This document shows, in pieces, positions 16,968 through 24,664 of a stretch of 64,000 nucleotides of DNA; position 1 is the first letter of the stretch, and each line of letters starts with the position of its first letter. This DNA is from DASUPK01 sp963819715 (GTDB taxonomy: Bacteria; Actinomycetota; Thermoleophilia; Solirubrobacterales; 70-9), in NCBI GenBank assembly GCA_963819715.1, contig CAWFXE010000006.1, positions 310,001 to 374,000 on the forward strand. Reading direction: 5' to 3'. Below the pieces are notes generated by a model. The model was not told where the DNA came from, ran no database searches, and worked only from the letters and a program-made list of their open reading frames with translations. A program made the translations under genes and the position numbers.

Positions 16968-17624
16968 ATGGGGTCTCTGCTCAGTCCGCTCGACGACGTA
17001 CTGAAGCGCTCCGGTGCTCACATGACCGAGCGCGAGGGCTGGCTGGTCGCGGCGGACTTTGGTTCGCTGGCGGCGGAGATCGCGGTCAGCCGCGCCACCG
17101 CGGGGCTCGCCGACGTCTCCAGCATCAGCAAGTTCGAGGTGCAGGGCCCGGCGACGACGATCGCCGACATGTACCCGTCGGGCCGGCAGCTGCGGCCCGG
17201 GCGCGCCCTCGAGGCGGCGGACGCCTGGTGGTGCGTCCTAACCCAGGAGTCCCTGCTCGTGCTCGCCCCCCCGAGCAGGGCGGCTCGCGTCCGGGCCGAG
17301 CTCGAACACAGGGCCGATGGCGAAACGCGGATCGCCGACGTCACCTCCGACCGCGTCGCCGTCTGCCTGACGGGGCCGTTCGCCCGGGAGATCGTGTCGC
17401 GGGCAGGGGCCGCCCCGGCCGGCGCCGGCAGCGTCCGGGTCGAATCGGTGGGCGGCGTGCCGACGCTGGTCGTTCACCAGTACGAGAGACAGTGGCTCCT
17501 GTTGGCTCCGGCGACGGATGCCGGTGCCCTCTGGCAGGCGCTTACGGAGGCGGGCTCGTCATTCGGACTTGCGTATGTGGGAGCCGACGCACTGCAGCAC
17601 CTCCACGCGGCCGCGACCAGCTGA
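16968..17624 (+). CDS. GcvT/sarcosine-oxidase-gamma-like folate-binding protein
   Basis: A 218-residue protein resembling the aminomethyltransferase (GcvT) fold in its short form, about the size of sarcosine oxidase gamma subunit rather than the roughly 360-residue GcvT. Family-like pieces are AAEIAVSRATAGLADVSSISKFEVQGP near 35-60 and DRVAVCLTGPFAREIV near 127-143. GcvT relatives such as LigM and DesA take methyl groups from methoxylated aromatics onto tetrahydrofolate. It starts one base after the MetE-like stop, so the two are surely co-expressed. I infer a shared methyl-transfer task, possibly O-demethylation of vanillate- or syringate-like acids; the truncated length argues for caution. 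Confidence 0.6.
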   Translation: MGSLLSPLDDVLKRSGAHMTEREGWLVAADFGSLAAEIAVSRATAGLADVSSISKFEVQGPATTIADMYPSGRQLRPGRALEAADAWWCVLTQESLLVLAPPSRAARVRAELEHRADGETRIADVTSDRVAVCLTGPFAREIVSRAGAAPAGAGSVRVESVGGVPTLVVHQYERQWLLLAPATDAGALWQALTEAGSSFGLAYVGADALQHLHAAATS

Positions 17625-17641
17625 GCGCTGGTCGCGGCCGC
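17607..17641 (+). terminator. Perfect 15-bp hairpin around the GcvT-like stop codon
   Basis: GCGGCCGCGACCAGC (17607-17621) and its exact reverse complement (17627-17641) flank a five-base loop TGAGC that contains the stop codon TGA. There is no U-tract. It may end or weaken transcription before the MFS gene, or stabilise the upstream message. The MFS start lies only six bases beyond. Confidence 0.6.
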
Positions 17642-17647
17642 TCCTCC

Positions 17648-18829
17648 ATGCGACCCGGCCGATCCGTCGTTCCCGGCACGGCGCTGATCGTCGCCGGCGT
17701 GTTGCCGGGCTTCCTGACCGCGAGCCTCGCCCCGCGGATCCGGCACGACTTCTCCTTCGGCGACTCGGTCCTGGGGCTCGCGGTGGCGATCTTCTACCTG
17801 ACCTGCATGCTGAGCTCGACCCCGTCCGGGCACCTGGTCGAGCGAATCGGGGCGCGCCGGGGGATGTTGATCGGGGCCGGCCTCACCGCGCTCGCCTGCC
17901 TGGCGATTGCCGTGTTCGCCGATTCGGCGGCGGCGCTGATCGCGGTCCTGGTGGTGGCCGGGCTCGGCAACGCGATCGGAGGGCCGGCCGTGAGTGCGCT
18001 GCTCCGGCGCACAGTCGACACGGGCCGCCACGGCCTCGCCTTCGGCGCGCAGCAATCGGGCGCCTCGATAGGCGCCCTGCTCGCGGGCGTGGCGCTGCCG
18101 GCCGTGGCGATTCCGTTCGGCTGGCGATGGGCCTACGCCGGGGCGGCGGCGCTCGCCATCGGGGCGGTCGCGCTGGCACCGGCGCCCGCGCCGGGGGAGC
18201 CGCCGCACCTCGCGGCGCAACCGGAGCCGGCGCCGCACCACCTGACATCGATCCGCGCCCTGGCGGTTGCCGCCGTCCTCGCGAGCGCCGCCGGCGTGGG
18301 CTTCATCGCCTTCCTGGTGACCTACTCGATCGATCAGGGGATCGGCGAGGGCGCCGCCGGCCTCCTGCTCGGCGCGGTCAGCCTGACCGCGACCATCAGC
18401 CGGGTCGGCCTCGGCGTTTTCGCCGATCGCTCCGGCGGGGACGCGCTCCGCATCACCGCCCTCGTGCTCGCCGGGAGCGCGGCGGGGTACCTGCTGTTGA
18501 TCTCGGGCGAGCCGGTGTTGATCGTCCTGGCCGCTCTGATCGTCGGCAGCATCGGCTGGTCGTGGCCGGGAACGCTGACCCTCGCGGTCGTCTTTCGCCG
18601 CCCCGATGCTCCCGCCTGGGCGGTGGGCGTGATGATGTCCGGCCTCTTCGCCGGTGCAGCCGGCGGCCCGCTGCTCGTCGGTCTGCTCGCCGAGCACGAC
18701 CATTTCGCCGCCGCCTGGTCGCTCTGTGCCGGGCTCGCCCTGGCAGCCGCCGCGACGATCGCGCTGACCCGCCGGTTCGAGCGGACAGCTGTCGCATCCG
18801 GCAGTCTCGACGCGCGGAGCGCGAGTTGA
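17648..18829 (+). CDS. MFS transporter (NNP/aromatic acid-type permease)
   Basis: Major facilitator superfamily permease, 393 residues with about 12 hydrophobic segments. The loop 2-3 signature is seen as GHLVERIGARRGMLIGAG near 57-74, and an inverted copy after the midpoint (GLGVFADRSGGDALRI near 255). A Pro/Ala/His-rich cytoplasmic loop (about 178-200) separates the halves. Its position between methyl-transfer genes and pobA suggests uptake of an aromatic acid. No Shine-Dalgarno sequence is visible before the ATG because the preceding bases belong to the 15-bp hairpin; translation may depend on readthrough or reinitiation from the upstream gene. Confidence 0.8.
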   Translation: MRPGRSVVPGTALIVAGVLPGFLTASLAPRIRHDFSFGDSVLGLAVAIFYLTCMLSSTPSGHLVERIGARRGMLIGAGLTALACLAIAVFADSAAALIAVLVVAGLGNAIGGPAVSALLRRTVDTGRHGLAFGAQQSGASIGALLAGVALPAVAIPFGWRWAYAGAAALAIGAVALAPAPAPGEPPHLAAQPEPAPHHLTSIRALAVAAVLASAAGVGFIAFLVTYSIDQGIGEGAAGLLLGAVSLTATISRVGLGVFADRSGGDALRITALVLAGSAAGYLLLISGEPVLIVLAALIVGSIGWSWPGTLTLAVVFRRPDAPAWAVGVMMSGLFAGAAGGPLLVGLLAEHDHFAAAWSLCAGLALAAAATIALTRRFERTAVASGSLDARSAS

Positions 18830-18877
18830 CCCGGCCACTAGGGTTGGCAATCCGCAGCGACCGAGTGAGGAGAGGGC

Positions 18878-20072
18878 ATGGCTTCTGAGAAGAGCTCGCG
18901 TACCCAGGTCGGGATCGTCGGTGCCGGTCCCGCGGGCCTGGTCCTCTCCCACCTCCTCGCCCGCGAGGGAATCGAGTGCGTCGTGCTCGAGGATCGCAGC
19001 CGCGAGTACGTGGAGAAGCGCGTCAGGGCGGGAGTTCTCGAGCAGGGCACCGTGGACCTGCTCACGGAGCTGGGCCTCGCCGACCGGCTCCACCAGGAAG
19101 GCCTCGTGCACCGGGGGATCGAGCTGCGCTTCGACGGCCAGGGGCACCGGATCCCCTTCGAGGAGCTCGCCGAGGGCCGGGCGATCACCATCTACGGGCA
19201 GCAGGAGGTCGTCAAGGACCTGATCGCGGCTCGGCTCGACGCCGGTGGCCCGTTGCTGTTCGAGGTCGACGACGTCACGCTGCATGACCTCGACTCGGAT
19301 GAGCCGAGCATCCGCTTCACCCACGAGGGCGCCGAGAGGGAGCTCCGCTGCGATCGCGATCGCCGGCTGCGACGGCTTCCACGGCGTCTGCCGCCCGTCG
19401 GTCCCCGACGGCGTCCTGAGCCTCAACCAGCTCGACTATCCCTTCGCCTGGCTCGGGATCCTGGCCGAGGTGGCGCCCTCGACCGAGGAGTTGATCTACG
19501 CGCCGCACGAGCGCGGCTTTGCCCTGCACAGCCTGCGCTCACCCGAGCTCAGCAGGCTCTACGTGCAGTGCGATCCCGGGGACTCGCTCGACCAATGGCC
19601 CGACGAGCGGATCTGGGAGGAGCTCCACGTGAGGCTCGCGCGCGACGACGGCTGGTCCCTGACCGAGGGGCCGGTGGTCGAGAAGGCGATCGCACCGCTG
19701 CGCAGCTTCGTCGCGGCGCCGATGCAGCACGGGCGGCTCTACCTCGCCGGGGACGCGGTGCACATCGTCCCCGCGACAGGCGCGAAGGGGCTGAACCTGG
19801 CGGTGGCCGACGTACAGATGCTGGGGGAGGCGCTCGCCAAGTACCTGAAGGGCGGCGATGCCTCTCTGCTCGACGCCTACTCAGATGCGTGCCTTCGAAG
19901 GGTCTGGCGCGTACAGCACTTCAGCTGGTGGATGACCTGGATGCTCCACCGGTTCCCGGATGACGACGGCTTCACGAGGGGACTGCGCCGGTCCCAGCTC
20001 GAGTACGTCTGCTCGTCGCGGGCCGCCGCTGCGACGCTGGCGGAGAACTATGTGGGGCTGGGGAGCGTCTGA
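18878..20072 (+). CDS. pobA: 4-Hydroxybenzoate 3-monooxygenase (one frame break)
   Basis: Flavoprotein that hydroxylates 4-hydroxybenzoate to protocatechuate with NAD(P)H and O2. The FAD-binding GAGPAG (15-20), the RVRAGVLEQG stretch that is diagnostic of PobA, the DG motif (GCDGFHGVCR) and the second FAD contact GDAVHIVPATGAKGLNLA are all present. Two reading frames are needed: the break is at about 19355, where dropping one C gives LRCDAIAGCDGFHG as in the family. With that correction the protein is about 397 residues, the normal size. It begins after GTGAGGAGAGGGC and its stop shares TGATG with the next gene. Its product feeds directly into the pca operon downstream. Confidence 0.88.
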
Positions 20073-20896
20073 TGACGGAGGTTGAGCGGCTGTTCGACGT
20101 CCACGACGCCCGGGTCGTGGTGACCGGGGCGGCGAGCGGCCTCGGGCTGGCGATGGCGGAGGTGATGGCCGACGCCGGCGCCCGGGTGACGCTCGCGGAC
20201 CTCGATCCGAAGCGCCTCGAGGAGGAGACCGCCCGGCTCGTGGAGGCCGGCGGGCAGGCCCGCTCGTTCCAGGTGGACGTCTCGGACCGCGACCAGGTCC
20301 AGGCCCTGATCGACGACGCCGTCTCGGAGCAGGGGGGCGTCGACGTCCTCTATGCCAACGCCGGCATTTCGCTCGAGCCCGGGATCACCGATCCGAAGGG
20401 CGGCATCGCGGCGATCGAGACGGAGGCTTGGGAGAAGGTGCTGGGGGTCAATCTGAATGGTGTCGTTTTCTCGATGGGCGCCGCCGCCGAGGTGATGAAG
20501 AAGCAGGGCAGCGGCAAGATCGTCGTCACGGCCTCGAACGCCGGCCTCAAGGTCGAGCCGCTGGTGGGCTACTCGTATGCCGCCACCAAGGCCGCCGTGA
20601 TCCACGTGGTCCGCCAGGCGGCCCTCGAGCTGGCGCCCTACGGCGTGAACGTGAACGCGATCGCCCCGGGGCCCTTCCGCACGAGGATCGGCAGCGGCGA
20701 CCTTCCCGACGAGCGCATCGAGGGGATCTGGGCGGACCTGATCCCTGTGGGGCGGATGGCAGAGACCGACGAGCTCAAAGGGCTAGTCCTGATGCTGGGC
20801 TCGCCGGCGGCGAGCTTCATCACCGGCGCGGTCGTGCTGATCGACGGCGGGGCGATGCCCTCGTCCTTCCGGGACGAGATCAGCCTAGGCGGCTAG
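20072..20896 (+). CDS. Short-chain dehydrogenase/reductase
   Basis: Classical SDR of 274 residues. It has the cofactor motif TGAASGLG near 19-26, the Asp that selects NAD in TLADLDPK, NAGIS near 92, the catalytic Ser region VTASNAGLK and the YSYAATKAA motif (Tyr and Lys) near 168-176. The substrate is unknown; a hydroxylated or diol intermediate of aromatic or side-chain breakdown is likely from its coupling to pobA (stop and start share TGATG). The C-terminal IDGGAMPSSFRDE is a usual SDR ending. Confidence 0.85.
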   Translation: MTEVERLFDVHDARVVVTGAASGLGLAMAEVMADAGARVTLADLDPKRLEEETARLVEAGGQARSFQVDVSDRDQVQALIDDAVSEQGGVDVLYANAGISLEPGITDPKGGIAAIETEAWEKVLGVNLNGVVFSMGAAAEVMKKQGSGKIVVTASNAGLKVEPLVGYSYAATKAAVIHVVRQAALELAPYGVNVNAIAPGPFRTRIGSGDLPDERIEGIWADLIPVGRMAETDELKGLVLMLGSPAASFITGAVVLIDGGAMPSSFRDEISLGG

Positions 20897-20931
20897 ACTG
20901 GTTGTTCGGGTCGAGCAATCGCTCGACCGAA
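20894..20931 (+). promoter_or_regulatory. Cold-shock gene promoter and 5' leader hairpin
   Basis: A TAGACT -10-like box (20894-20899) is followed at the expected transcript start by a hairpin: GGTCGAGC (20909-20916), loop AATC, GCTCGACC (20921-20928), extended outward by TTC/GAA with one bulged G. The leader to the ATG is about 100 bases, long for this window, and also contains an imperfect direct repeat (20940-20954 and 20974-20986). Long structured leaders are a known feature of cold-shock genes. Confidence 0.5.
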
Positions 20932-21008
20932 GTAGTGCCCCGCGTTTTCGCAGTCGTTGCCTCCGGGCACCCTCCGCGTTCGCAGTGCACCAGCACGGAG
21001 GTACCGAG

Positions 21009-21212
21009 ATGGCTACAGGAACAGTGAAGTGGTTCAGCGACGACAAGGGCTTCGGGTTCATCACGCCCGATGACGCCAGCAAGGACGTGTTCGTCCACCA
21101 CAGCGCAATCCAGGGCGACGGCTTCAAGTCCCTGACCGAGGGCGCAAAGGTGAGCTACGACCCCGAGCAGGGCGACAAGGGCCCGGCGGCCGCCAACGTC
21201 CAGGCCCTTTAG
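21009..21212 (+). CDS. cspA: Cold-shock protein (CspA family)
   Basis: A 67-residue single cold-shock domain that binds single-stranded RNA and DNA and melts RNA structure at low temperature. RNP1 is KGFGFITP (16-23) and RNP2 is VFVHHSAI (29-36); the start MATGTVKWFSDDKGFGFI is the consensus for the family. GGAGGT precedes the ATG by eight bases. The long leader with a hairpin upstream suggests post-transcriptional control. A small basic protein gene follows by 11 bases. Confidence 0.95.
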   Translation: MATGTVKWFSDDKGFGFITPDDASKDVFVHHSAIQGDGFKSLTEGAKVSYDPEQGDKGPAAANVQAL

Positions 21213-21223
21213 GGGGAACAGAC

Positions 21224-21382
21224 ATGGCCTCACGCAGCAAGCGAAAGACCACGATGGCGAAGCTGGACCGCGAACGCAGGCTCCAGGAGCGTCGCCTTGA
21301 GAAGCAGGCCAAGAAGGCGGCGCGGAAGCAGGCCGCCGCTGAGGCCCGGGCCGACTCCGCGGCCGACTCCGCGACCAGCTAG
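21224..21382 (+). CDS. Small, highly basic protein downstream of csp (52 aa)
   Basis: A 52-residue protein of unknown function. It begins MASRSKRKTTMAKLDRE, continues as a long Lys/Arg/Glu/Gln/Ala helix with coiled-coil-like character and ends in a repeated ADSA motif. It has a clear ribosome site (AGGGGGA) and sits 11 bases after the cold-shock gene, so it is very likely made from the same message. The composition suggests binding to RNA or ribosomes, but this is a guess. It is not a shadow of another gene, as no other frame here codes for a recognisable protein. Confidence 0.7.
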   Translation: MASRSKRKTTMAKLDRERRLQERRLEKQAKKAARKQAAAEARADSAADSATS

Positions 21383-21441
21383 ATCAGCGGCACCTTCATC
21401 AATCGGCCCTCACGTGGGGCGGTTGAGCGCGATCGCGCGGT

Positions 21442-21476
21442 TTGAGCCAATGGACCAAATCCTCTAGGTTGTTGTC
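21442..21476 (+). promoter_or_regulatory. Leaderless promoter of the zinc alcohol dehydrogenase gene
   Basis: -35 TTGAGC (21442-21447), 17-base spacer, -10 TAGGTT (21465-21470), then six bases to GTG at 21477. This is one of the cleanest promoters in the window and places the transcript start at the start codon. An imperfect palindrome around CACGTG (21406-21420) lies just upstream. Confidence 0.6.
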
Positions 21477-22508
21477 GTGCTTGCTGCGGTGACTCGGGGA
21501 GTTGGCGAGATGGAGGTCCTTGAGGTGCCGGAGCCGCCTCCGCCTGGGCCCGGCGAGGTCATCGTGCACCCCGACGCCGTCGGCATCTGCGGCTCCGATT
21601 TCCACTTCCTCGCCGGCGAGCTCCAGATCTTCGACGAGTCTCCATACCCGCGGATCCAGGGACATGAGTTCACGGGGACGGTCGAGCAAATCGGGCCCGA
21701 GGGCAGTGGCCGGCTAGCGCTGGGCGACCGCGTGGCGATCCTCCCGATCAGCTCCTGCGGCGAGTGCTATCCGTGTCGGGTCGGCCGCGGCAACGTCTGC
21801 GACAACTTCAGCCTGATCGGCATCCACACCGACGGCGGCCTGCAGGAGCGCCTCCGGGTCCCGGAGTCGCAGGTCTTCCCGATCGCCGCCGAGCAGCCGG
21901 CCGTGGCGGCACTCGCGGAGCCCGTCTCCATCGCCGTTCGCAGCATCCACAGATCGGGGATCACGGAGGGCGAGCGGGTGGTGATCCTCGGCGCGGGGCC
22001 GATCGGCCAGGCCGTGCATCTGCTGGCTCGGGAACGGGGTGCGACGACGTTGCTCGTCGACCGCGTGCAGAGTCGTCTCGACTTCGGCGCGACGAATGGC
22101 GCCGAGGCGCTCGTCTGGGAGGACCGCGATCAGGTCGTTGGTGACTGCCGCGAGTGGAGCGGCGGCGAGGGCCCGCCGCTGGTGTTCGACGCCACCGGCG
22201 CGCCCGATCCCATCCGCGCCGCCGTCGACATGGCCGCGTCGGCCGGCCGGGTCGTCGTCGTCGGCATGTCCGGCGAGGAGGTCCCGCTGCGGATCGGGAC
22301 GTTCACCGAGAAGGAGATCGACATGGTCGGCGTGAGCTGCTGCGGGAGCGACGAATTCGGGGAGGCCGTCAGCTTCGTGGAACGCAATGGCGAGCCGCTC
22401 GAGCGCCTGATCAGCCGCCGGTTCCCGCTGGATCAGGCACCCGAGGCCGTCGGATACGCCATGGAGAATCCAAGTGAGGTGGTGAAGGTGGTCATCACCA
22501 GTTCCTGA
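21477..22508 (+). CDS. Zinc-dependent medium-chain alcohol/sorbitol-type dehydrogenase
   Basis: MDR-family dehydrogenase of 343 residues. Catalytic zinc ligands are Cys of GICGSDFHF near 38 and His-Glu of QGHEF near 64; the structural zinc lobe is CGECYPCRVGRGNVC near 94-108. The Rossmann motif GAGPIG lies near 172. Members oxidise secondary alcohols, polyols or threonine. The substrate is not known. The GTG start has no Shine-Dalgarno site but follows a promoter by six bases, so a leaderless message is likely. The next operon's promoter overlaps its 3' end. Confidence 0.85.
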   Translation: MLAAVTRGVGEMEVLEVPEPPPPGPGEVIVHPDAVGICGSDFHFLAGELQIFDESPYPRIQGHEFTGTVEQIGPEGSGRLALGDRVAILPISSCGECYPCRVGRGNVCDNFSLIGIHTDGGLQERLRVPESQVFPIAAEQPAVAALAEPVSIAVRSIHRSGITEGERVVILGAGPIGQAVHLLARERGATTLLVDRVQSRLDFGATNGAEALVWEDRDQVVGDCREWSGGEGPPLVFDATGAPDPIRAAVDMAASAGRVVVVGMSGEEVPLRIGTFTEKEIDMVGVSCCGSDEFGEAVSFVERNGEPLERLISRRFPLDQAPEAVGYAMENPSEVVKVVITSS

Positions 22509-22532
22509 CAAATACTCTGACTTATCGATAAT
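22505..22532 (+). promoter_or_regulatory. Probable promoter of the pca/ring-cleavage operon
   Basis: CTGACA (22505-22510), 16 bases, GATAAT (22527-22532), about 70 bases before the first gene of the operon. The spacer includes TGACTTAT (22518-22525) and the -35 overlaps TGACAA; the same two words are found together upstream of the aldehyde dehydrogenase at 44402-44417. Confidence 0.5.
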
Positions 22533-22601
22533 CTGGCATGGAGGCGCCCAATACCTATATGCGGAGCGTGGAGACCCCATGGGAGTGATTAGGAGGAGGA
22601 C

Positions 22602-23879
22602 TTGACCGCCGATGGTCCTGGGGTCGGCGTGCGACCCGCTGCAGCTGATCAGGACGAGCGGCTTTCTGAGCTGCTCGACCTCGTTCTGGAGACCAATCCC
22701 TTCCAGCAGGCGCGGGTCGAGGAAGCTGGGCTTGGCGCGCGCCCCAGCCTCTCGGAGCTGCCGCCGCTGACCAAGCGCGACCTCGTCGCGGATCAGGAGC
22801 GGCACCGTCCTTTCGGAACCAACCTCACGTATCCGCTGGAGCGCTACACCCAGCTCTTCCAGACCAGCGGTACCACCGCCCATCCGCTCCGCGTCCTCGA
22901 GACTGCCGAGGACTGGAACTGGTGGCGCTCGCGCTTCGCCTACACGATGGATGCGGCGGGGCTGGACAGCTCGGACCGCGTCGCGCTCGCGTTCTCCTTC
23001 GGCCCGCACGTCCAGTTCTGGGCCGCCAAGGAGGGGCTCCAGGAGATCGGCGCGATGGGCGTCTCGCTGGGCGGGATGGGCTCGGTCCAGCGGCTCCAGA
23101 CCCTCGCCGAGGTCGAGGCGACGACCCTCTGGTGTACCCCGACCTATGCCCTCCATCTGCTGGAGGTCGCGGTCGAGCAGCGCCTCGAATCGACGCTGGA
23201 TTCGGTTGAGCGGGTGCTCTGCACCGGCGAGCCCGGCGGCTCGCTGCCCGGCCTGCGCTCCCGGATCGAGGACGGCTTCGGGGCGGTCTGCATCGATCAC
23301 GCCGGCCTCACCGAGGCTGGGCCGTTCGGCGATCCGTGCGTCGGTGGCCACGGGCTGCACATGGACGAGAACGAGTTCATCTGCGAGATCCTCGACGCGG
23401 GCCTGAGCCCGACGCCGCAGGGGGAACGCGGCGAGCTGGTGATCACGCCACTTCATCTCACCGGCTTCCCGGCAATCCGCTACCGGACCGGCGATTCGGT
23501 GATCGCGACGGACGAGCAGTGCCCGGACGGACATCCGGGCCGCTGGCTTCCAGGTGGGATCGTCGGCAGGACCGACGACATGGTCGTGGTCCGCGGCATG
23601 AACGTGTACCCGTCGGCCATCGAGGAGGCGGTTCGCCAGGTGAGCAGCACCGGCGAGTTCCGGATCACGTTCTACACCGAGCGCAGCGGCATGGACGAGG
23701 TGAAGCTGGAGGTTGAGCTGACCGACGGTCCGGGCGCGCGGCGCCTGCAGGAGAGCATGCGCCAGCAGCTCGGCCTGCGAGTCCGCGTCGTCCCGATCGC
23801 CCCCGGCGTGCTGCCCCGCCAGACCGGCAAGTCTCGCCGGGTGGTGGATGAGCGAACCCCGAGGTGGGTCGCATCGTGA
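22602..23879 (+). CDS. Phenylacetate-CoA ligase-like AMP-forming enzyme
   Basis: A 425-residue adenylate-forming enzyme of the PaaK type, which activates an aromatic acid to its CoA thioester with ATP. Seen: the phosphate loop QTSGTTAHPLRV near 85-96, DHAGLTEAGPFG in the adenine-binding region near 228, and YRTGDSV and GRTDDMVVVRGMNVYPSAIEEAV near 325-350, the PaaK C-terminal hinge; a conserved Lys occurs in RQTGKSRR near the end. It starts with TTG behind a strong AGGAGGAGGA. First gene of the 11-kb catabolic operon, overlapping the GntR gene by four bases. The acid it activates is unknown; it may serve a neighbouring side-chain pathway rather than ring cleavage. Confidence 0.8.
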   Translation: MTADGPGVGVRPAAADQDERLSELLDLVLETNPFQQARVEEAGLGARPSLSELPPLTKRDLVADQERHRPFGTNLTYPLERYTQLFQTSGTTAHPLRVLETAEDWNWWRSRFAYTMDAAGLDSSDRVALAFSFGPHVQFWAAKEGLQEIGAMGVSLGGMGSVQRLQTLAEVEATTLWCTPTYALHLLEVAVEQRLESTLDSVERVLCTGEPGGSLPGLRSRIEDGFGAVCIDHAGLTEAGPFGDPCVGGHGLHMDENEFICEILDAGLSPTPQGERGELVITPLHLTGFPAIRYRTGDSVIATDEQCPDGHPGRWLPGGIVGRTDDMVVVRGMNVYPSAIEEAVRQVSSTGEFRITFYTERSGMDEVKLEVELTDGPGARRLQESMRQQLGLRVRVVPIAPGVLPRQTGKSRRVVDERTPRWVAS

Positions 23880-24664
23880 GCGCCCAGCGGGCGGACTCAG
23901 GCTCCCGCCCGAGACCACAGGCCCGCCAGATCAGAGGGGCGAGCGAGCAGGTCGCCGTCCAGATCCAGCACTACGTGCAGGACGAGGGGCTCGCTCCCGG
24001 CGATTTCCTCGGCCGCGAGGAGGACCTCGCGGCCGAGTTCGGGGTCAGCAGGCCGACTCTCCGGGAGGCCCTGAAGCTGCTCTCCAGCGGCAACCTGATC
24101 CGCGCCACGAAGGGACCGGGCGGCGGCATCTTCGTCGCCCACACGGCGGAACAGGGAATGGGCCGCAGCCTGAGCGACGCGATCGCGATGATGCTCGAGA
24201 CGGAGGCCGTCAGCCTGCACGAGCTGCTCGACGCGCGTGTGCTGCTCGAGGTCCCCTTGGCGGGACTGGCCGCGTATCAGCCCGACGAGCAGACCCTGAC
24301 GCGACTGCGCGAGGCGGTGGACCGCGCCACCGCGGATCCCGACAACGTCGAGGTCGTCTCAGAGACCGACGCCGAGATCCATCTGACGATCGCCGCCGCC
24401 GCCGCCAACCGGATGATCCAGGCGCTCACCAACTGGATCTTCGAGGTCCTCCAGCCGTCGCTGATCGACGTCCTTCAGCCCGCCGTCGTGCATTCGGCGA
24501 TCGTTGAGCAGCACGAGGCGCTGGTCTCCGCGGTCGAGAAGGGGGACCCTGCGAGGGCCGAGCGCGCGATGAAGGATCACCTTCTCTACCTGCGCGACGT
24601 GCTCAGCATGGTGCAGGAGGAACCGCAGGGGTCACCCCAGGCTGTGGGAGGAACAGGTGGCTGA
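23876..24664 (+). CDS. GntR-family (FadR/FCD) transcriptional regulator
   Basis: A 262-residue FCD-type GntR regulator. The N-terminal winged helix (about 25-90) contains EDLAAEFGVSRPTLREALKLLSSGNLI followed by the wing (TKGPGGGIFVAH); the C-terminal all-helical domain has the expected Asp and His ligands (DAEIHLTIAAAAAN; EQHEALVSAV). GTG at 23876 overlaps the ligase stop (GTGA) and has GAGGTGGG upstream. Being inside the operon just before pcaI, it is the likely local regulator of the protocatechuate genes, probably responding to a pathway acid. It is unlike the IclR-type PcaR of many actinobacteria. Confidence 0.85.
   Translation: MSAQRADSGSRPRPQARQIRGASEQVAVQIQHYVQDEGLAPGDFLGREEDLAAEFGVSRPTLREALKLLSSGNLIRATKGPGGGIFVAHTAEQGMGRSLSDAIAMMLETEAVSLHELLDARVLLEVPLAGLAAYQPDEQTLTRLREAVDRATADPDNVEVVSETDAEIHLTIAAAAANRMIQALTNWIFEVLQPSLIDVLQPAVVHSAIVEQHEALVSAVEKGDPARAERAMKDHLLYLRDVLSMVQEEPQGSPQAVGGTGG

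Noticed and set aside
17474..19426. A 650-codon minus-strand frame opposite the MFS and pobA genes
   Set aside because: It is a shadow frame of low-complexity composition; the plus strand shows membrane helices and PobA motifs.
21406..21420. GCCCTCACGTGGGGC as a terminator after the csp pair
   Set aside because: The stem is interrupted, has no T-tract and lies just upstream of a promoter, so at most it is an operator-like palindrome.
21714..23918. A 734-codon minus-strand frame opposite the alcohol dehydrogenase and CoA ligase
   Set aside because: It crosses two real genes on the other strand and carries no domain signature.
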